From: Alteromonadaceae bacterium BrNp21-10
Lineage (GTDB): Bacteria; Pseudomonadota; Gammaproteobacteria; Enterobacterales; Alteromonadaceae
Length of the DNA: 64,000 nucleotides
Reading direction: 5' to 3'
NCBI GenBank assembly: GCA_030418115.1
Contig: JAUHQD010000008.1
Location: 62,001 to 126,000, forward strand
The notes below the pieces were generated by a model. The model saw only the letters and a list, made by a program, of their open reading frames with translations, was not told where the DNA came from and searched no databases. Positions 34,901 through 45,221 of this stretch are shown in pieces. Positions within the stretch are counted from its first letter, which is position 1; each line of letters opens with the position of its first letter. Made by a program: the position numbers and the translations under genes.

Positions 34901-35878
34901 TTAGGTTTTTCGGAACAAGGTATAGTTAATTTTAACCATGACCAAGAGCAAACAGGCACCAACGGCATTATGCATAACGGCTACAGTAATAGGTAAACTA
35001 AATACCACATTACTCACGCCCAATGCTACTTGCAGGCCGAGGACAAGCACTAAAAGTATACTTTGATTTTTGATCCTATCTGAGCTGGCAGCTTTAAATA
35101 ATCGTATCGCTAACCAACATAAATACACAAAAGTAAACAAAGCACCGAAACGATGCATAATATGCATCGTCATACGTGCTTTATAATCATGTACACCAAA
35201 TTCATAATTCTGTGCCGCCGGCAAGCTAAACGCACCGGCGAAATCAAGTTTATCCAACCATCCGGCCTCACAAATGGGTAGATCAGTACAAACGACCGCA
35301 GCATAATTGGCTGTCGTCCATCCTCCCAAAGCGATTTGTATAAATACGATCACTAAACCCAGCAAGGTAAACGTACCCAAACGCCGCACGTGAGCATCCC
35401 CCCCAGGGATTCTGAAACCGGAAAGCCGCAAACGCATTAAATACAGGCACGACAACACAGTAAAACCGCCCAACAAATGTCCCATCACCACCAAGGGCAT
35501 CAAGTTTAAGGTTACCGTCCACATTCCCAATGCACCTTGAAAGCAAACTAACAGCACTAAAAAAAAGGCTAGTTTTACCGGCCGATGATGAGCGCGAAGG
35601 CGTAAACTGAGGAAAAAAAGAATAACAATACATAAGCCCAATGCGCTAGCGAAATAGCGATGGATCATTTCATTCCACGCTTTATGGGCTTCAACGGGAC
35701 GATCAGGAAAGGCTGCTTCTGCCGCTTCCACATGATGATCTTGTTCAGGAACTGTAAAATGCCCATAACAACCGGGCCAATCTGGACAACCTAAACCGGC
35801 ATCCGTAAGGCGCGTATAAGCACCTAAAATAATCACTATAAAAGCCAGTAAAATACTGACGACAACCATCTTTCTCAT
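34901..35878 (-). CDS. ctaA: Haem A synthase (COX15/CtaA)
   Basis: A 325-residue protein with about eight membrane helices. N-terminal LTDAGLGCPDWPGCYGHF with its Cys pair, a second Cys pair in VCTDLPICEAGW, and His residues in MIHRYFASALG and MHIMHRFG that would ligate haem. It oxidises the haem o methyl to give haem a for the aa3/caa3 oxidase. Follows the 185-residue gene upstream by 12 bp. Confidence 0.94.
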   Translation of the reverse strand: MRKMVVVSILLAFIVIILGAYTRLTDAGLGCPDWPGCYGHFTVPEQDHHVEAAEAAFPDRPVEAHKAWNEMIHRYFASALGLCIVILFFLSLRLRAHHRPVKLAFFLVLLVCFQGALGMWTVTLNLMPLVVMGHLLGGFTVLSCLYLMRLRLSGFRIPGGDAHVRRLGTFTLLGLVIVFIQIALGGWTTANYAAVVCTDLPICEAGWLDKLDFAGAFSLPAAQNYEFGVHDYKARMTMHIMHRFGALFTFVYLCWLAIRLFKAASSDRIKNQSILLVLVLGLQVALGVSNVVFSLPITVAVMHNAVGACLLLVMVKINYTLFRKT

Positions 35879-35890
35879 GATGTTGTACCC

Positions 35891-36448
35891 CTAGCCTATG
35901 CGTGACAACTTAAGCAGTTTCTTAACGTCGGCTAATATTTCGCGGCTATGTAATACCGCTTCTTGTTGTTGTTGATGTAACGGATAGCGCAAAATCACAT
36001 TCTGCAATGTGTCTGCAATATAAATATACTGACTGGCAGAATTAAAAACACTGGAAACGGTATCGACATCGCTTTCGAGCAACGTCAAATTAGGTAACTT
36101 AGATAATTGCGCGCGCGCTTGTGCATCACTTTGCTCTGTGACAATAATAACCGGTTGGGCACGATCACTTTCTTTACCGAGGGCTGTCCACACTTGATTA
36201 ACACTGTAAATGGCATTTTGGCAGGCGTCGTCGCAATTAGCAGGTAAAGTATACAGAATTCGCCAAACTTGAGGGGGCTCCGTTGAATACAGCGCCGACA
36301 TATCCAGTACTGGATCAAGCAACTCGCCCTTGTTGGTAGCCGCTTTATTAAACCAATCCAGCTCTAGTGCAAATTTTGCCAATATAACTGGCAAAATAAA
36401 TATCGCTGCCACCAATAGCATGCTTTTTTTATTATTATTCTTAGACAT
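35891..36448 (-). CDS. Oxidase-operon membrane-anchored thioredoxin-fold-like protein
   Basis: A 185-residue protein with one N-terminal membrane helix (about 8-25) and a periplasmic domain resembling SCO/thioredoxin-fold proteins (WRILYTLPANCDDACQNAIY, VIIVTEQ, QYIYIADTLQNVILRYP). The C-x-x-x-C spacing CDDAC echoes the SCO metal site. It sits between surf1 and ctaA, so a role in oxidase assembly is likely; this is inference. Family not formally recognised. Confidence 0.75.
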   Translation of the reverse strand: MSKNNNKKSMLLVAAIFILPVILAKFALELDWFNKAATNKGELLDPVLDMSALYSTEPPQVWRILYTLPANCDDACQNAIYSVNQVWTALGKESDRAQPVIIVTEQSDAQARAQLSKLPNLTLLESDVDTVSSVFNSASQYIYIADTLQNVILRYPLHQQQQEAVLHSREILADVKKLLKLSRIG

Positions 36449-36450
36449 GA

Positions 36451-37167
36451 TTACGCTTGCTCTTTATTTATTCTTAACAATACCACTACATAAACTATCA
36501 ACAAAGCGATAGCTAATCCAAACCATTGAATTGCATAGGCAATATGTTTTTCAGGCGGCATCACCACCTGTCGCCATTGGCGCTTATATGCAACATTACC
36601 ATCGTCGTTAGCCAATATCACCATTGGTAGTAACTTCATTCCTGAAAACTGTTGCAAGTAGGTGAGATCCAACTGTTGTAAACGCACTTTTTGGCTACCA
36701 TCGGCTGTAGCAGTTTCTGAAATCATTGGATTCAAACTAGGTAAAGAAATTACCCCTGCGATTAATTGTGGGCCTATAGGTAATGTTACCTTGGGTAATT
36801 CTGCGCGAGTCCTTGGAGCGGGTAGCCAACCCAAGTTCACCGCAATGTGATTTTTATCTACTGCCGCAATAGCGACGACATAATAGCCAATTCGACCCTC
36901 AAAAGTTTTATTATCAATAAAGAACAAAGGCTGTGGGAGATATTCACCTGTCACTGCCACTGGAAAGTCGCGTAAATCGATCTCGCTGCTAACTATCTCG
37001 ATTAAACTCAAAGGTTGCTGCACTTGGCGTTGTTGAATTTGCTCTAAACGCTGAGATTTCTCATCAGCTCGTTGTAATTGCCACTGACCTAAGCCAAGCA
37101 TGATGACAATAGCACTAAAAGTCACTAAGGTAGCGATGATAGGTAGCTTAAATTTATTATTAACCAT
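36451..37167 (-). CDS. SURF1-family oxidase assembly protein
   Basis: A 238-residue protein with two membrane helices (about residues 8-27 and 212-232) flanking a periplasmic domain, typical of SURF1: GLGQWQLQRADEKSQ, YYVVAIAAVDKNHIAVNLGWLP and HIAYAIQWFGLA. SURF1 aids haem a insertion into subunit I. Its ATG is 10 bp from the divergent DUF2909 gene. Confidence 0.92.
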   Translation of the reverse strand: MVNNKFKLPIIATLVTFSAIVIMLGLGQWQLQRADEKSQRLEQIQQRQVQQPLSLIEIVSSEIDLRDFPVAVTGEYLPQPLFFIDNKTFEGRIGYYVVAIAAVDKNHIAVNLGWLPAPRTRAELPKVTLPIGPQLIAGVISLPSLNPMISETATADGSQKVRLQQLDLTYLQQFSGMKLLPMVILANDDGNVAYKRQWRQVVMPPEKHIAYAIQWFGLAIALLIVYVVVLLRINKEQA

Positions 37168-37177
37168 AAGGATTTAT

Positions 37178-37414
37178 ATGTTAGTTAAAATCATTGTCGG
37201 ATTGCTGTTGCTACTCATGATATACAACTTATTCAAAGCAATGATGATTATGTTGAAAGACAATCCAGATCAACCACCGATGAGTAAATTTATTGGTCGG
37301 CGGGTATTGATTTCAGCGATAATTGTACTGCTCTTAGTACTAGGCATAGCCACTGGCATCATTAAGCCAAATCCAAGCCCCTATAAACAACAAAGCGGGT
37401 TAACCGAAGATTAA
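37178..37414 (+). CDS. DUF2909-like twin-transmembrane protein
   Basis: About 78 residues from ATG 37178 (AAGGA five bases upstream). Helices at 2-24 and 46-66, separated by KDNPDQPPMSKFIGRR. The pattern matches the small oxidase-associated DUF2909 family; role unknown. Promoter must overlap surf1 because the gap is 10 bp. The stop is within a terminator hairpin. Confidence 0.8.
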   Translation: MLVKIIVGLLLLLMIYNLFKAMMIMLKDNPDQPPMSKFIGRRVLISAIIVLLLVLGIATGIIKPNPSPYKQQSGLTED

Positions 37415-37420
37415 CCCGCT
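37394..37420. terminator. Terminator between DUF2909 and coxC
   Basis: AGCGGGTTAA / TTAACCCGCT with a 7-base loop, overlapping the stop codon of the DUF2909 gene and 18 bp from the coxC stop. U-rich sequence on both sides is modest, so it may serve both convergent genes. Confidence 0.7.
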
Positions 37421-37438
37421 GTTATTTAGTATTTAAAT

Positions 37439-38320
37439 TTATAGAATATACACAAACATAAACAGGCCTACCCATACCACATCAACAAAGTGCCAGTACC
37501 AGCTTGCAGCCATAAATGCGAATTGATTCTTAGGTGTAAAGTGCCCTTTAAGAATGCGTAAAAACATAATAATCAGCAACAACGTACCTAAGGTCACATG
37601 TAAACCATGGAACCCCGTCAGCATAAAGAACGTGCTGCCGTAAGTACCCGAAGTCAACATTAAGCCCATTTCGCGATAAGCGTGAATATATTCTTCGACC
37701 TGCAATACTAAGAATCCACAGCCCAATAAAATCGTAACACCTAAAAATACAATTAGCTTCTTACGATTACCTTCTTCTAAGCCAACATGAGCAAAATGAC
37801 AGGTAACCGAAGACACTAACAAAATAATAGTGTTATACAGGGGTAAACCGCCCCAGCCCATCGCTTCGGTAGTCGTTCCGCCTGGGGTAGTAACTAGCGG
37901 CCATACCGCTTCAAAACCTGGCCACAATACTTCATGTGTCATGGCATTATTTGAATCACCACCTAACCATGGCATCGCAATATTTCTGGCATAAAAGAGA
38001 GCCCCAAAGAATGCCGCAAAAAACATCACTTCAGAGAAAATAAACCAACTCATACCCTGACGATATGAACGGCCTAATTGAACACCATGCATGCCTGACA
38101 TTGATTCGTTAATTTGATCTCTAAACCAACCAAATAACATCACAAACAATGTTAATAGGCCGACTATTAACGTAATGCCGCCATAGCCTTCTGTACCTTT
38201 GGTTGTTTCAATAACAAAATTACCGGCACCTACCGCAATTAGAAATAACGCCACTGCACCCACAAAAGGCCATGGGCTCTGGTCGGGTACATAGTATTTT
38301 TCGACTTGTTGATCTGACAT
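37439..38320 (-). CDS. ctaE: Cytochrome c oxidase subunit III
   Basis: A 293-residue protein with seven membrane helices, typical of haem-copper oxidase subunit III (GMSWFIFSEVMFFAAFFGALF, FMLTGFHGLHVTLGTL, WHFVDVVWVGLF). The glutamate of SEVMFF is present. It is the last gene of the operon ctaC-ctaD-ctaG-ctaE. Confidence 0.95.
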   Translation of the reverse strand: MSDQQVEKYYVPDQSPWPFVGAVALFLIAVGAGNFVIETTKGTEGYGGITLIVGLLTLFVMLFGWFRDQINESMSGMHGVQLGRSYRQGMSWFIFSEVMFFAAFFGALFYARNIAMPWLGGDSNNAMTHEVLWPGFEAVWPLVTTPGGTTTEAMGWGGLPLYNTIILLVSSVTCHFAHVGLEEGNRKKLIVFLGVTILLGCGFLVLQVEEYIHAYREMGLMLTSGTYGSTFFMLTGFHGLHVTLGTLLLIIMFLRILKGHFTPKNQFAFMAASWYWHFVDVVWVGLFMFVYIL

Positions 38321-38338
38321 ATTGCTCTCCGTTAACCC

Positions 38339-38890
38339 TTAGTTCATCGCCACGGCTTGTTCTGAAACATCGTACAACGTGTAGGACAATGTAAAATAAG
38401 TAATATCAGCAGGTATCTGAGGATCCACATAAAACCGCATTGGCATTAGTGTTTCTTCACCTGCTTTTAAAGGTTGTTGTTCAAAACAAAAACATTCCGT
38501 TTTATTCAAATATATTGCAGCTGGGCCGGGAGATACTGAAGGAACTGCTTGTCCAACAATATCCCGACTGGCTGGATTTTTAGCATAAAAATCGACCTGC
38601 TGTAGCTGCCCAGGATGTACTTTGACTTTCTTTGTCTCGGTATAAAACTCCCAAGGCATACCAGTATTAACGCGGGTGATAAATTCCACTGTAATCAAAC
38701 GGCTTTCATCAATGACTACCGACTCGTAAGTGGCGGCCACATTCGATGTTTTGCCATTGATGCCGGTCAAATCACAGAACACGTCATACAAAGGTACTAG
38801 CGCAAATCCAAAACCAAACATCCCAACAACTACAAACAGTAATTTAGTCACTACCTTTTTATGTTGGGATTGTTTATCCATTACGCTCAA
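38339..38890 (-). CDS. ctaG: Cytochrome c oxidase assembly protein CtaG (COX11)
   Basis: A 183-residue copper chaperone with a membrane helix (about 14-33) and periplasmic domain carrying the copper motif KTECFCFEQQPL (CxC). It delivers copper to the CuB centre of subunit I. The short gap to ctaD (7 bp) and to ctaE (18 bp) confirms the operon. Confidence 0.94.
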   Translation of the reverse strand: MSVMDKQSQHKKVVTKLLFVVVGMFGFGFALVPLYDVFCDLTGINGKTSNVAATYESVVIDESRLITVEFITRVNTGMPWEFYTETKKVKVHPGQLQQVDFYAKNPASRDIVGQAVPSVSPGPAAIYLNKTECFCFEQQPLKAGEETLMPMRFYVDPQIPADITYFTLSYTLYDVSEQAVAMN

Positions 38891-38897
38891 CTACACA

Positions 38898-40496
38898 CTA
38901 TTTAATTACGGGCGGTGTTTCAAAGGTATGATAAGGCGCCGGTGAAGGCACTTCCCATTCCAAACCTTCTGCGCCTTCCCATACTCGTGCGGGTACAGAG
39001 TCGCCTTTTTTGCGACAGGCTTTAATTAACAACGCTAAGAAAATAAGTTGTGACAAGCCAAATGCAAATCCACCTAAGCTGATCCACTTGTTAAAGTCGG
39101 CAAACTGTAAGGCATAATCAGGAATACGACGTGGCATTCCCGCCAATCCAACAAAGTGCATAGGGAAGAACAACAAGTTAACTGAAATTAACGAACACCA
39201 AAAATGCCATTGCGCCAACTTAATGTCGAACATCTTGCCGGTCCACTTAGGTAACCAGTAATAGGCTGCCGCCATAATCGAGAAGATTGCACCGGTAACC
39301 AGTACATAATGGAAATGAGCTACTACAAAATAGGTATCGTGATACTGGAAGTCCACAGGCGTAATCGCCAACATTAATCCTGATAATCCACCAATGGTAA
39401 ACAGCACAATAAATGCCAGCGCAAATAACATTGGCACTTCAAAAGTCATGGCACCGCGCCACATGGTCGCCACCCAGTTGAACACTTTCACCCCAGTCGG
39501 CACCGAGATCAGCATAGTAGCTATCATGAAAAATAGCTCTGCCACCACCGGCATACCTGTGGTAAACATATGGTGAGCCCACACGATGAATGACAGCAAC
39601 GCAATTGAAGCTGTCGCATATACCATCGAGGCGTAACCAAACAGCGGCTTTCGTGCGAAGGCAGGTACAATGTGCGAGATAATACCGAATGCCGGTAAAA
39701 TCATTATGTACACTTCAGGATGCCCAAAGAACCAGAATATATGCTGGAACATAACCGGATCACCACCGCCTGCGGCATTAAAGAAACTGGTGCCAAAGAA
39801 TTTATCGGTTAACACCATGGTCACGGCGCCAGCTAATACAGGCATTACCGCAATCAATAAAAATGCGGTAATGAACCAAGTCCACACGAACATCGGCATT
39901 TTCATGTAAGTCATACCCGGGGCACGCATATTCATGATGGTGACGATAACGTTGATCGCTCCCATGATGGATGATGCGCCCATGATATGCACTGAGAATA
40001 CAAACAACGCGGTGCTGTCATTACTAAACGTGGTGGACAGTGGTGCATAGAAAGTCCAACCAAAGTTAGGACCACCACCTTCTAAAAACAACGAAGACAA
40101 CAAGATCAAAAACGCGAATGGTAAGATCCAGAAACTCCAGTTATTCATACGCGGTAACGCCATATCTGGCGCACCAATCATCATTGGCACCATCCAGTTA
40201 GCCAAACCTGTAAAGGCCGGCATAACTGCGCCAAATACCATGACCAAACCATGTACGGTAGTCATCTGATTAAAGAAATTTGGCTCGACTATTTGCATCC
40301 CCGGCTGAAATAATTCAGCACGAATGACCATAGCCATCGCACCGCCCACCAAAAACATGATGAAGGCGAACCATAAATACAAGGTACCTATATCTTTGTG
40401 ATTAGTCGTGTACAACCAGCGCTTGATGCCCGGTGTGTGATGATGATCGTGATGATCGTCGTCGTGATGCACTTCTTCTGCTACGCTACTCATCAT
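38898..40496 (-). CDS. ctaD: Cytochrome c oxidase subunit I
   Basis: A 532-residue catalytic subunit with twelve helices. Haem and CuB ligands are visible: [31 protein letters not shown] with the H-Y pair, HHMFT and [12 protein letters not shown]-channel residues look normal. Unusual is the His/Asp-rich cytoplasmic N-terminus ([14 protein letters not shown]), possibly metal-binding. It reduces O2 to water while pumping protons. Confidence 0.97.
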   Translation of the reverse strand: MMSSVAEEVHHDDDHHDHHHTPGIKRWLYTTNHKDIGTLYLWFAFIMFLVGGAMAMVIRAELFQPGMQIVEPNFFNQMTTVHGLVMVFGAVMPAFTGLANWMVPMMIGAPDMALPRMNNWSFWILPFAFLILLSSLFLEGGGPNFGWTFYAPLSTTFSNDSTALFVFSVHIMGASSIMGAINVIVTIMNMRAPGMTYMKMPMFVWTWFITAFLLIAVMPVLAGAVTMVLTDKFFGTSFFNAAGGGDPVMFQHIFWFFGHPEVYIMILPAFGIISHIVPAFARKPLFGYASMVYATASIALLSFIVWAHHMFTTGMPVVAELFFMIATMLISVPTGVKVFNWVATMWRGAMTFEVPMLFALAFIVLFTIGGLSGLMLAITPVDFQYHDTYFVVAHFHYVLVTGAIFSIMAAAYYWLPKWTGKMFDIKLAQWHFWCSLISVNLLFFPMHFVGLAGMPRRIPDYALQFADFNKWISLGGFAFGLSQLIFLALLIKACRKKGDSVPARVWEGAEGLEWEVPSPAPYHTFETPPVIK

Positions 40497-40503
40497 CTGC
40501 CTC

Positions 40504-41646
40504 CTATTGACCTTTCACAATTGCATTAACGTCTTTCGCCTGTACCGTATCACCGGTGCTATTGCCCCAAGCATTACGTTCATAGGTGATGACGGCAGCA
40601 AGCTCTTTAAGAGAAAGTTGTTTTCCAAAAGCCTGCATCGCTGTTCCACTCACACCGCTTACTACTACATCGATATGTTTACTAACATCGCCAAGGGCAA
40701 TTGGGCTGCCTTTAAGCGCAGGAAAAATTCCGGGTAAACCTTCACCACTACCTTGGTGACAAGCAGCACATGAACTGGTGTAAACTTTTTCACCGACGCT
40801 CATTAATTCATCCATTTCCATGTTCATAGCCAATAATTTTTGTTCTTCTTCTTTGGCAGCAAGTTGGATAGCTTGTTGTTCATCTACCCAAATTTGATAA
40901 TCGGCGGGGTCTTTAGCGATAACGACAATTGGCATAAAACCGTGATCCTTACCACAAAGTTCAGCACATTGACCTCGATAAACACCAGGCTCATTAACAT
41001 TCGTCCAAGCTTCATTAATGAATCCTGGGTTAGCATCTTTTTTCACTGCAAATGCCGGTACCCACCAAGAGTGGATAACATCATCAGAGGTAATTAAAAA
41101 ACGTACTTTTTTGCCGGTAGGGATCACTAAAGGGCGATCTACTTCTAGAAGGTAGTTTTCGCCTTTCTCAAACTTGTTGTAGATCTGCTCTTGCTGGGTG
41201 GCGAGCAATGAATAATATTCAACATCATTGTCCATATATTTGTAGTGCCACTTCCACTGGGATCCAGTCACCACAATACTCACTTCGGCTTCACTGGGAT
41301 CTTCCATCGCAATTAACGTATTGGCCGCCGGAATGGCAACACCAATTAAGATAATAAACGGGATGATGGTCCAAATAATTTCGACTGTGGTACTTTCATG
41401 GAAATTGGCCGGTGTTACACCTCGGGATTTTCTGTGTAACAGCATCGAGACAAACATCGCCCCAAAAACCACCACTCCGATGACGGCACAAATTATAAAA
41501 ATGATCATGTGTAAGTCATACACCTGTGCGCTGATATCCGATGCACCTTTGGTTAGGTTTAACGGCATACTCTTACCTTCAGCAAACACAGAAGTAGACA
41601 ATAAGCTGAACAACAACGTTGCCCACTTGTAAACACCTCTGCTCAC
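40504..41646 (-). CDS. ctaC: Cytochrome c oxidase subunit II with fused cytochrome c domain
   Basis: A 380-residue caa3-type subunit II. Signal peptide, two membrane helices (about 43-67 and 85-108), CuA domain ([22 protein letters not shown] with its Cys/His/Met ligands) and a C-terminal cytochrome c with CAACH (about 295). The fused cytochrome feeds electrons to CuA. Promoter is expected in 41647-41957. Confidence 0.96.
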   Translation of the reverse strand: MSRGVYKWATLLFSLLSTSVFAEGKSMPLNLTKGASDISAQVYDLHMIIFIICAVIGVVVFGAMFVSMLLHRKSRGVTPANFHESTTVEIIWTIIPFIILIGVAIPAANTLIAMEDPSEAEVSIVVTGSQWKWHYKYMDNDVEYYSLLATQQEQIYNKFEKGENYLLEVDRPLVIPTGKKVRFLITSDDVIHSWWVPAFAVKKDANPGFINEAWTNVNEPGVYRGQCAELCGKDHGFMPIVVIAKDPADYQIWVDEQQAIQLAAKEEEQKLLAMNMEMDELMSVGEKVYTSSCAACHQGSGEGLPGIFPALKGSPIALGDVSKHIDVVVSGVSGTAMQAFGKQLSLKELAAVITYERNAWGNSTGDTVQAKDVNAIVKGQ

Positions 41647-41871
41647 GTGACGTCTCCTCTGTCTAAATAGAAAAATCGAACAACAAGCCGCACTTTAGCC
41701 TGCCGCATTCGACGACATGAAATCTCATTATTAGTATTAAGATGACATGCTTTTGTTATTCTTATGTAAATCCGCGTATAAGAATTACTCAAATAGGCAG
41801 GGTTAGTCCACCTTTTTATGGATAAATTTTGACTAACTGATTAACTTTTGAACTATAAACGCAAAAGACAC

Positions 41872-41908
41872 AAAAAAACCGACAAAATTTAATCAAAAAT
41901 CCAGTCGG
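41872..41908 (-). terminator. Candidate lexA terminator
   Basis: Minus-strand CCGAC and GTCGG arms around about 20 bases, followed by seven T residues. Stem is short, so confidence is moderate. The 311-bp gap 41647-41957 otherwise holds the oxidase promoter region; no gene seen. Confidence 0.55.
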
Positions 41909-41957
41909 CCATTAACATTTTTATAACTTTGGCGTTACATGGGGTTGGTAACGACCA

Positions 41958-42581
41958 TCACATCCAATCGTTATTACGAATAACCCCTACCGCAATACCT
42001 TCAATATTAAAAGGTTGCGCCGTTAAATCGACTTTAATGGGTTTAAAATTCTCATTTTCAGCGCGCAGTATCACTTGACTGCCATTACGCTCAAAACGCT
42101 TAACGGTAACATCTTCATCTACTCTCGCCACTACGACTTGACCATTGCGAATATCTTGGGTGCGATGCACCGCTAATAAATCGCCATCCATAATGCCGAT
42201 ATCGCGCATACTCATACCATTAACTCGCAATAAAAAATCGGCGCTTGGATGAAACAACGTAGGGTCCACTTTGTAATGGGCTTCCACATGTTCCTGAGCC
42301 AAAATAGGCTCACCGGCAGCGACCTGCCCAATTAAGGGGAGCCCCTGCTCTTCTAATAACTCTTCTTCGGTGTAATTCACACGAATGCCACGAGAGGTAC
42401 CGGGCAAAATTTCAATCACGCCTTTTTTTTGTAATGCCTTTAAATGCTCTTCGGCAGCATTAGCCGACTTAAAACCGAGCTTTTTGGCTATTTCGGCGCG
42501 AGTGGGGGGCATACCCGTCATGGTAAGAGTATCTTTAATTAATTGCAGTATTTCAGATTGTCGGGGTGTTAGTGGACGCAT
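41958..42581 (-). CDS. lexA: SOS repressor LexA
   Basis: A 207-residue repressor: winged HTH ([26 protein letters not shown]), Ala89-Gly90 cleavage site (VAAGEPI), catalytic Ser124 (NGMSMRD) and Lys161 (VTVKRF). It represses DNA-damage genes and its own gene; a perfect SOS box lies 8 bp upstream of its start. Confidence 0.97.
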   Translation of the reverse strand: MRPLTPRQSEILQLIKDTLTMTGMPPTRAEIAKKLGFKSANAAEEHLKALQKKGVIEILPGTSRGIRVNYTEEELLEEQGLPLIGQVAAGEPILAQEHVEAHYKVDPTLFHPSADFLLRVNGMSMRDIGIMDGDLLAVHRTQDIRNGQVVVARVDEDVTVKRFERNGSQVILRAENENFKPIKVDLTAQPFNIEGIAVGVIRNNDWM

Positions 42582-42588
42582 AACCAGC

Positions 42589-42604
42589 CTGTTTTTCTAT
42601 ACAG
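42589..42604. promoter_or_regulatory. SOS box (LexA operator)
   Basis: CTGT-TTTTCTAT-ACAG, the perfect CTGT-N8-ACAG consensus, 8 bp before the lexA ATG and 115 bp before plsB. It most simply gives lexA autorepression. Confidence 0.92.
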
Positions 42605-42718
42605 TTTAAAACGAGTATATCCCCTTACCAGCAGAACACAACTCTAATTATCCCTATAACATTATTAATTGTTGTCATGCTATGATCCGCGACCTTTACA
42701 ACTTCGAGTTAATAATCT

Positions 42719-45154
42719 ATGAATTGGGCGCAAAAACTATTATGGGACGTCATTGCTTTCCCTGCAAAATGGTTTATTTCCACTAAAGTCATTCCCCGTG
42801 AGGCAATCACAGAATTAGCTATTGACCCTAGTAAACCCATCATTTATTTATTAAAAACCCGTTCAGTTACGGACTTGATATCATTACGCAATGCCGCCGC
42901 CTTATTTAACTTGCCCGATCCTGAGCAACCATTGCATATTGGTGAGCAAGAATTTCCTCGCAGCGTCTTTCTCGAAAAAGCGCCAAAAGTGTTAAACAAA
43001 CAAAGTGCCGTAACTGATATTGAGTCAACGTTTACCACCTTGTTTGAACAACATCATCTTGATCAACAACTAGATATCCAAATTATTCCGGTAGCGCTAT
43101 TTTGGGGGCGTGCTCCAGGCAATAAAAAAGCAACTTGGCGGGATTTACTCGCCCACCGTGCATCACCCAATTGGCTACGCAAAATATTTATCGTATTGTT
43201 TTTGGGCCGCCACAGTTTAGTGTATTTCAGCCCAGCAGTATCATCTCGGCATATGGCTAATGAGCATGGATCGGATCAGCAAATAGCCCATAAGCTCATA
43301 CGAGTTGCCCGCACCCATTTCCAACGTCGCCGCCAATCAGTAGCAGGGCCAAGACAAATGGCCAGAGAACAGATCATCTCTAGTGTTATTGCCACCAATT
43401 CGGTGCAAGCTGCGATTCAAAATGAACAGCAAAGTAAAAAAATATCCAGCGAGCAAGCGAGAAAACAAGCTTATACCTATGCTAGTGAAATCGCAGGGGA
43501 TTACCGCGAAGGACTGATACGCCTTGCAGAGCAACTGTTAGCTAAATTATGGAATAAGGTCTACCGCGGATTAGAGATACACCATGCGGATAGAGTTCGT
43601 GAGTTGGCCCAAGCTGGCCATGAAATCATCTATGTGCCCTGCCATCGTAGTCATATGGATTATTTGCTACTGACCTACGTTATTTATCACGAAGGGCTAA
43701 TGGTGCCCCATATCGCTGCCGGTATTAATTTAAATTTCTGGCCGGCAGGTCCAATTTTTCGTCGTGCTGGTGCATTTTTCATTCGCCGCAGTTTTGCAGG
43801 CAACAAGTTGTATACGGCGGTATTTAAAGAATATCTGCAACAATTGTTTAATCGGGGTTACTCCGTTAAATACTACCCGGAAGGTGGACGCAGTCGTACT
43901 GGACGTTTATTACCTCCAAAAACCGGCATGTTAGCCATGACCATACAAAGTATGTTTAAGGGCATTAAGCGGCCTATCAGCTTAGTACCAGTATATATTG
44001 GCTATGAGCATGTCATGGAAGTCTCAAGCTATCTGAAAGAGCTACAAGGCAAAGATAAAAAGAAAGAATCGTTCTTACAGGTGTTCTCCGCTATTCGTAA
44101 ATTAAAGAACTATGGCACCGGTTATTTGAGTTTTGGCGAGCCAATCAACCTTGGCCAATTTATGGAAAGCTCCCGCCCTAATTGGCAGGCAGATATTCAG
44201 GCAGACCCAGATAAAAAGCCGAATTGGTTAACACCTATGGTCAACGATTTGGCTAATGACGTAATGTGTAAGATCAATCAAGCCGCAGCCGTTAATGGCA
44301 TGAACCTCACCGTAATGTGCTTACTCGCGGCTGAAAAAAACGCCCTCTCTGATACTGAATTAACCCATAGTATTGAGCATATTCTAGGCATCTTCTCACA
44401 AGCACCCTTCAGTCATTTGTATAATCAACCACAAGTCAGTGCTCCTACTTTGTTAGAGCAAACCCTGAGTTTGAACAAGTTTAATGTCAGTGAAGATAAC
44501 TTTGGTCGAGTGATCTCATTGGATGAGAAAAGCGCCATTGTAATGACCTATTATCGCAATAACGTTTTACACGTAATGGCGCTGCCATGTTTAATTGCCG
44601 CGATCATTTTGGCTGAAAATGGTTTAAGCAAAACCCAACTATTACGAAAATTATCCAACCTGTTTCCTATCATTAAGCATGAGTTGTTCATTTATCTAGA
44701 CGCCAAGCAAACCGAAGCCATGCTAGATACCATGCTTAGTGCCATGATTAACATTGGTTTAATTGTAGAAAAAAGTAAAAAGCTGCATCCTGCGGCGCGT
44801 GAATCCAATGCCTACTTCACGTTAATGTTACTTAGCAATACCATTCAAGAAACTCTGCAACGCTACGCCATCGTGTTGACCCAACTGAATAATCACCCAC
44901 AACTCTCCCGTTCTGAATTAGAAAAGCAGAGTATTAAAACAGCGGAACGATTAACGGCCATTCATGGTATTAATGCACCAGAATTCTACGATAAGAATGT
45001 TATTGCCTCTTTGATCGCCGCCATGCGCGAGTTAGGTTTAATTAAGGTAGAGAAGGATGGCTCTCTTGCGCAATCGCCCAATAGTCAATTGCTATTGGAG
45101 GAGTTATACAACTGGCTCACACCCGCAGTGACACAAAGCATTAAAACTTGCTAA
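42719..45154 (+). CDS. plsB: Glycerol-3-phosphate acyltransferase PlsB
   Basis: An 811-residue membrane-associated acyltransferase with the HX4D motif PCHRSHMDYLLL (about residue 310), GAFFIRRSF, YYPEGGRSRTGRLLPPKTGM and VPVYIGYE motif IV. It makes lysophosphatidate from glycerol-3-phosphate and acyl-ACP or acyl-CoA, the first step of phospholipid synthesis. Divergent from lexA, as in E. coli. Confidence 0.96.
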   Translation: MNWAQKLLWDVIAFPAKWFISTKVIPREAITELAIDPSKPIIYLLKTRSVTDLISLRNAAALFNLPDPEQPLHIGEQEFPRSVFLEKAPKVLNKQSAVTDIESTFTTLFEQHHLDQQLDIQIIPVALFWGRAPGNKKATWRDLLAHRASPNWLRKIFIVLFLGRHSLVYFSPAVSSRHMANEHGSDQQIAHKLIRVARTHFQRRRQSVAGPRQMAREQIISSVIATNSVQAAIQNEQQSKKISSEQARKQAYTYASEIAGDYREGLIRLAEQLLAKLWNKVYRGLEIHHADRVRELAQAGHEIIYVPCHRSHMDYLLLTYVIYHEGLMVPHIAAGINLNFWPAGPIFRRAGAFFIRRSFAGNKLYTAVFKEYLQQLFNRGYSVKYYPEGGRSRTGRLLPPKTGMLAMTIQSMFKGIKRPISLVPVYIGYEHVMEVSSYLKELQGKDKKKESFLQVFSAIRKLKNYGTGYLSFGEPINLGQFMESSRPNWQADIQADPDKKPNWLTPMVNDLANDVMCKINQAAAVNGMNLTVMCLLAAEKNALSDTELTHSIEHILGIFSQAPFSHLYNQPQVSAPTLLEQTLSLNKFNVSEDNFGRVISLDEKSAIVMTYYRNNVLHVMALPCLIAAIILAENGLSKTQLLRKLSNLFPIIKHELFIYLDAKQTEAMLDTMLSAMINIGLIVEKSKKLHPAARESNAYFTLMLLSNTIQETLQRYAIVLTQLNNHPQLSRSELEKQSIKTAERLTAIHGINAPEFYDKNVIASLIAAMRELGLIKVEKDGSLAQSPNSQLLLEELYNWLTPAVTQSIKTC

Positions 45155-45221
45155 GGTGTCTTATACAAAGTTGATATCATGGTGCTATTCAACCACTAAA
45201 GGAATGATCAGGGGAACAAAC

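Noticed and set aside
42589-42604. SOS control of plsB through the lexA box
   Set aside because: The box is 115 bp from plsB and 8 bp from lexA, so autorepression of lexA is the simpler reading.
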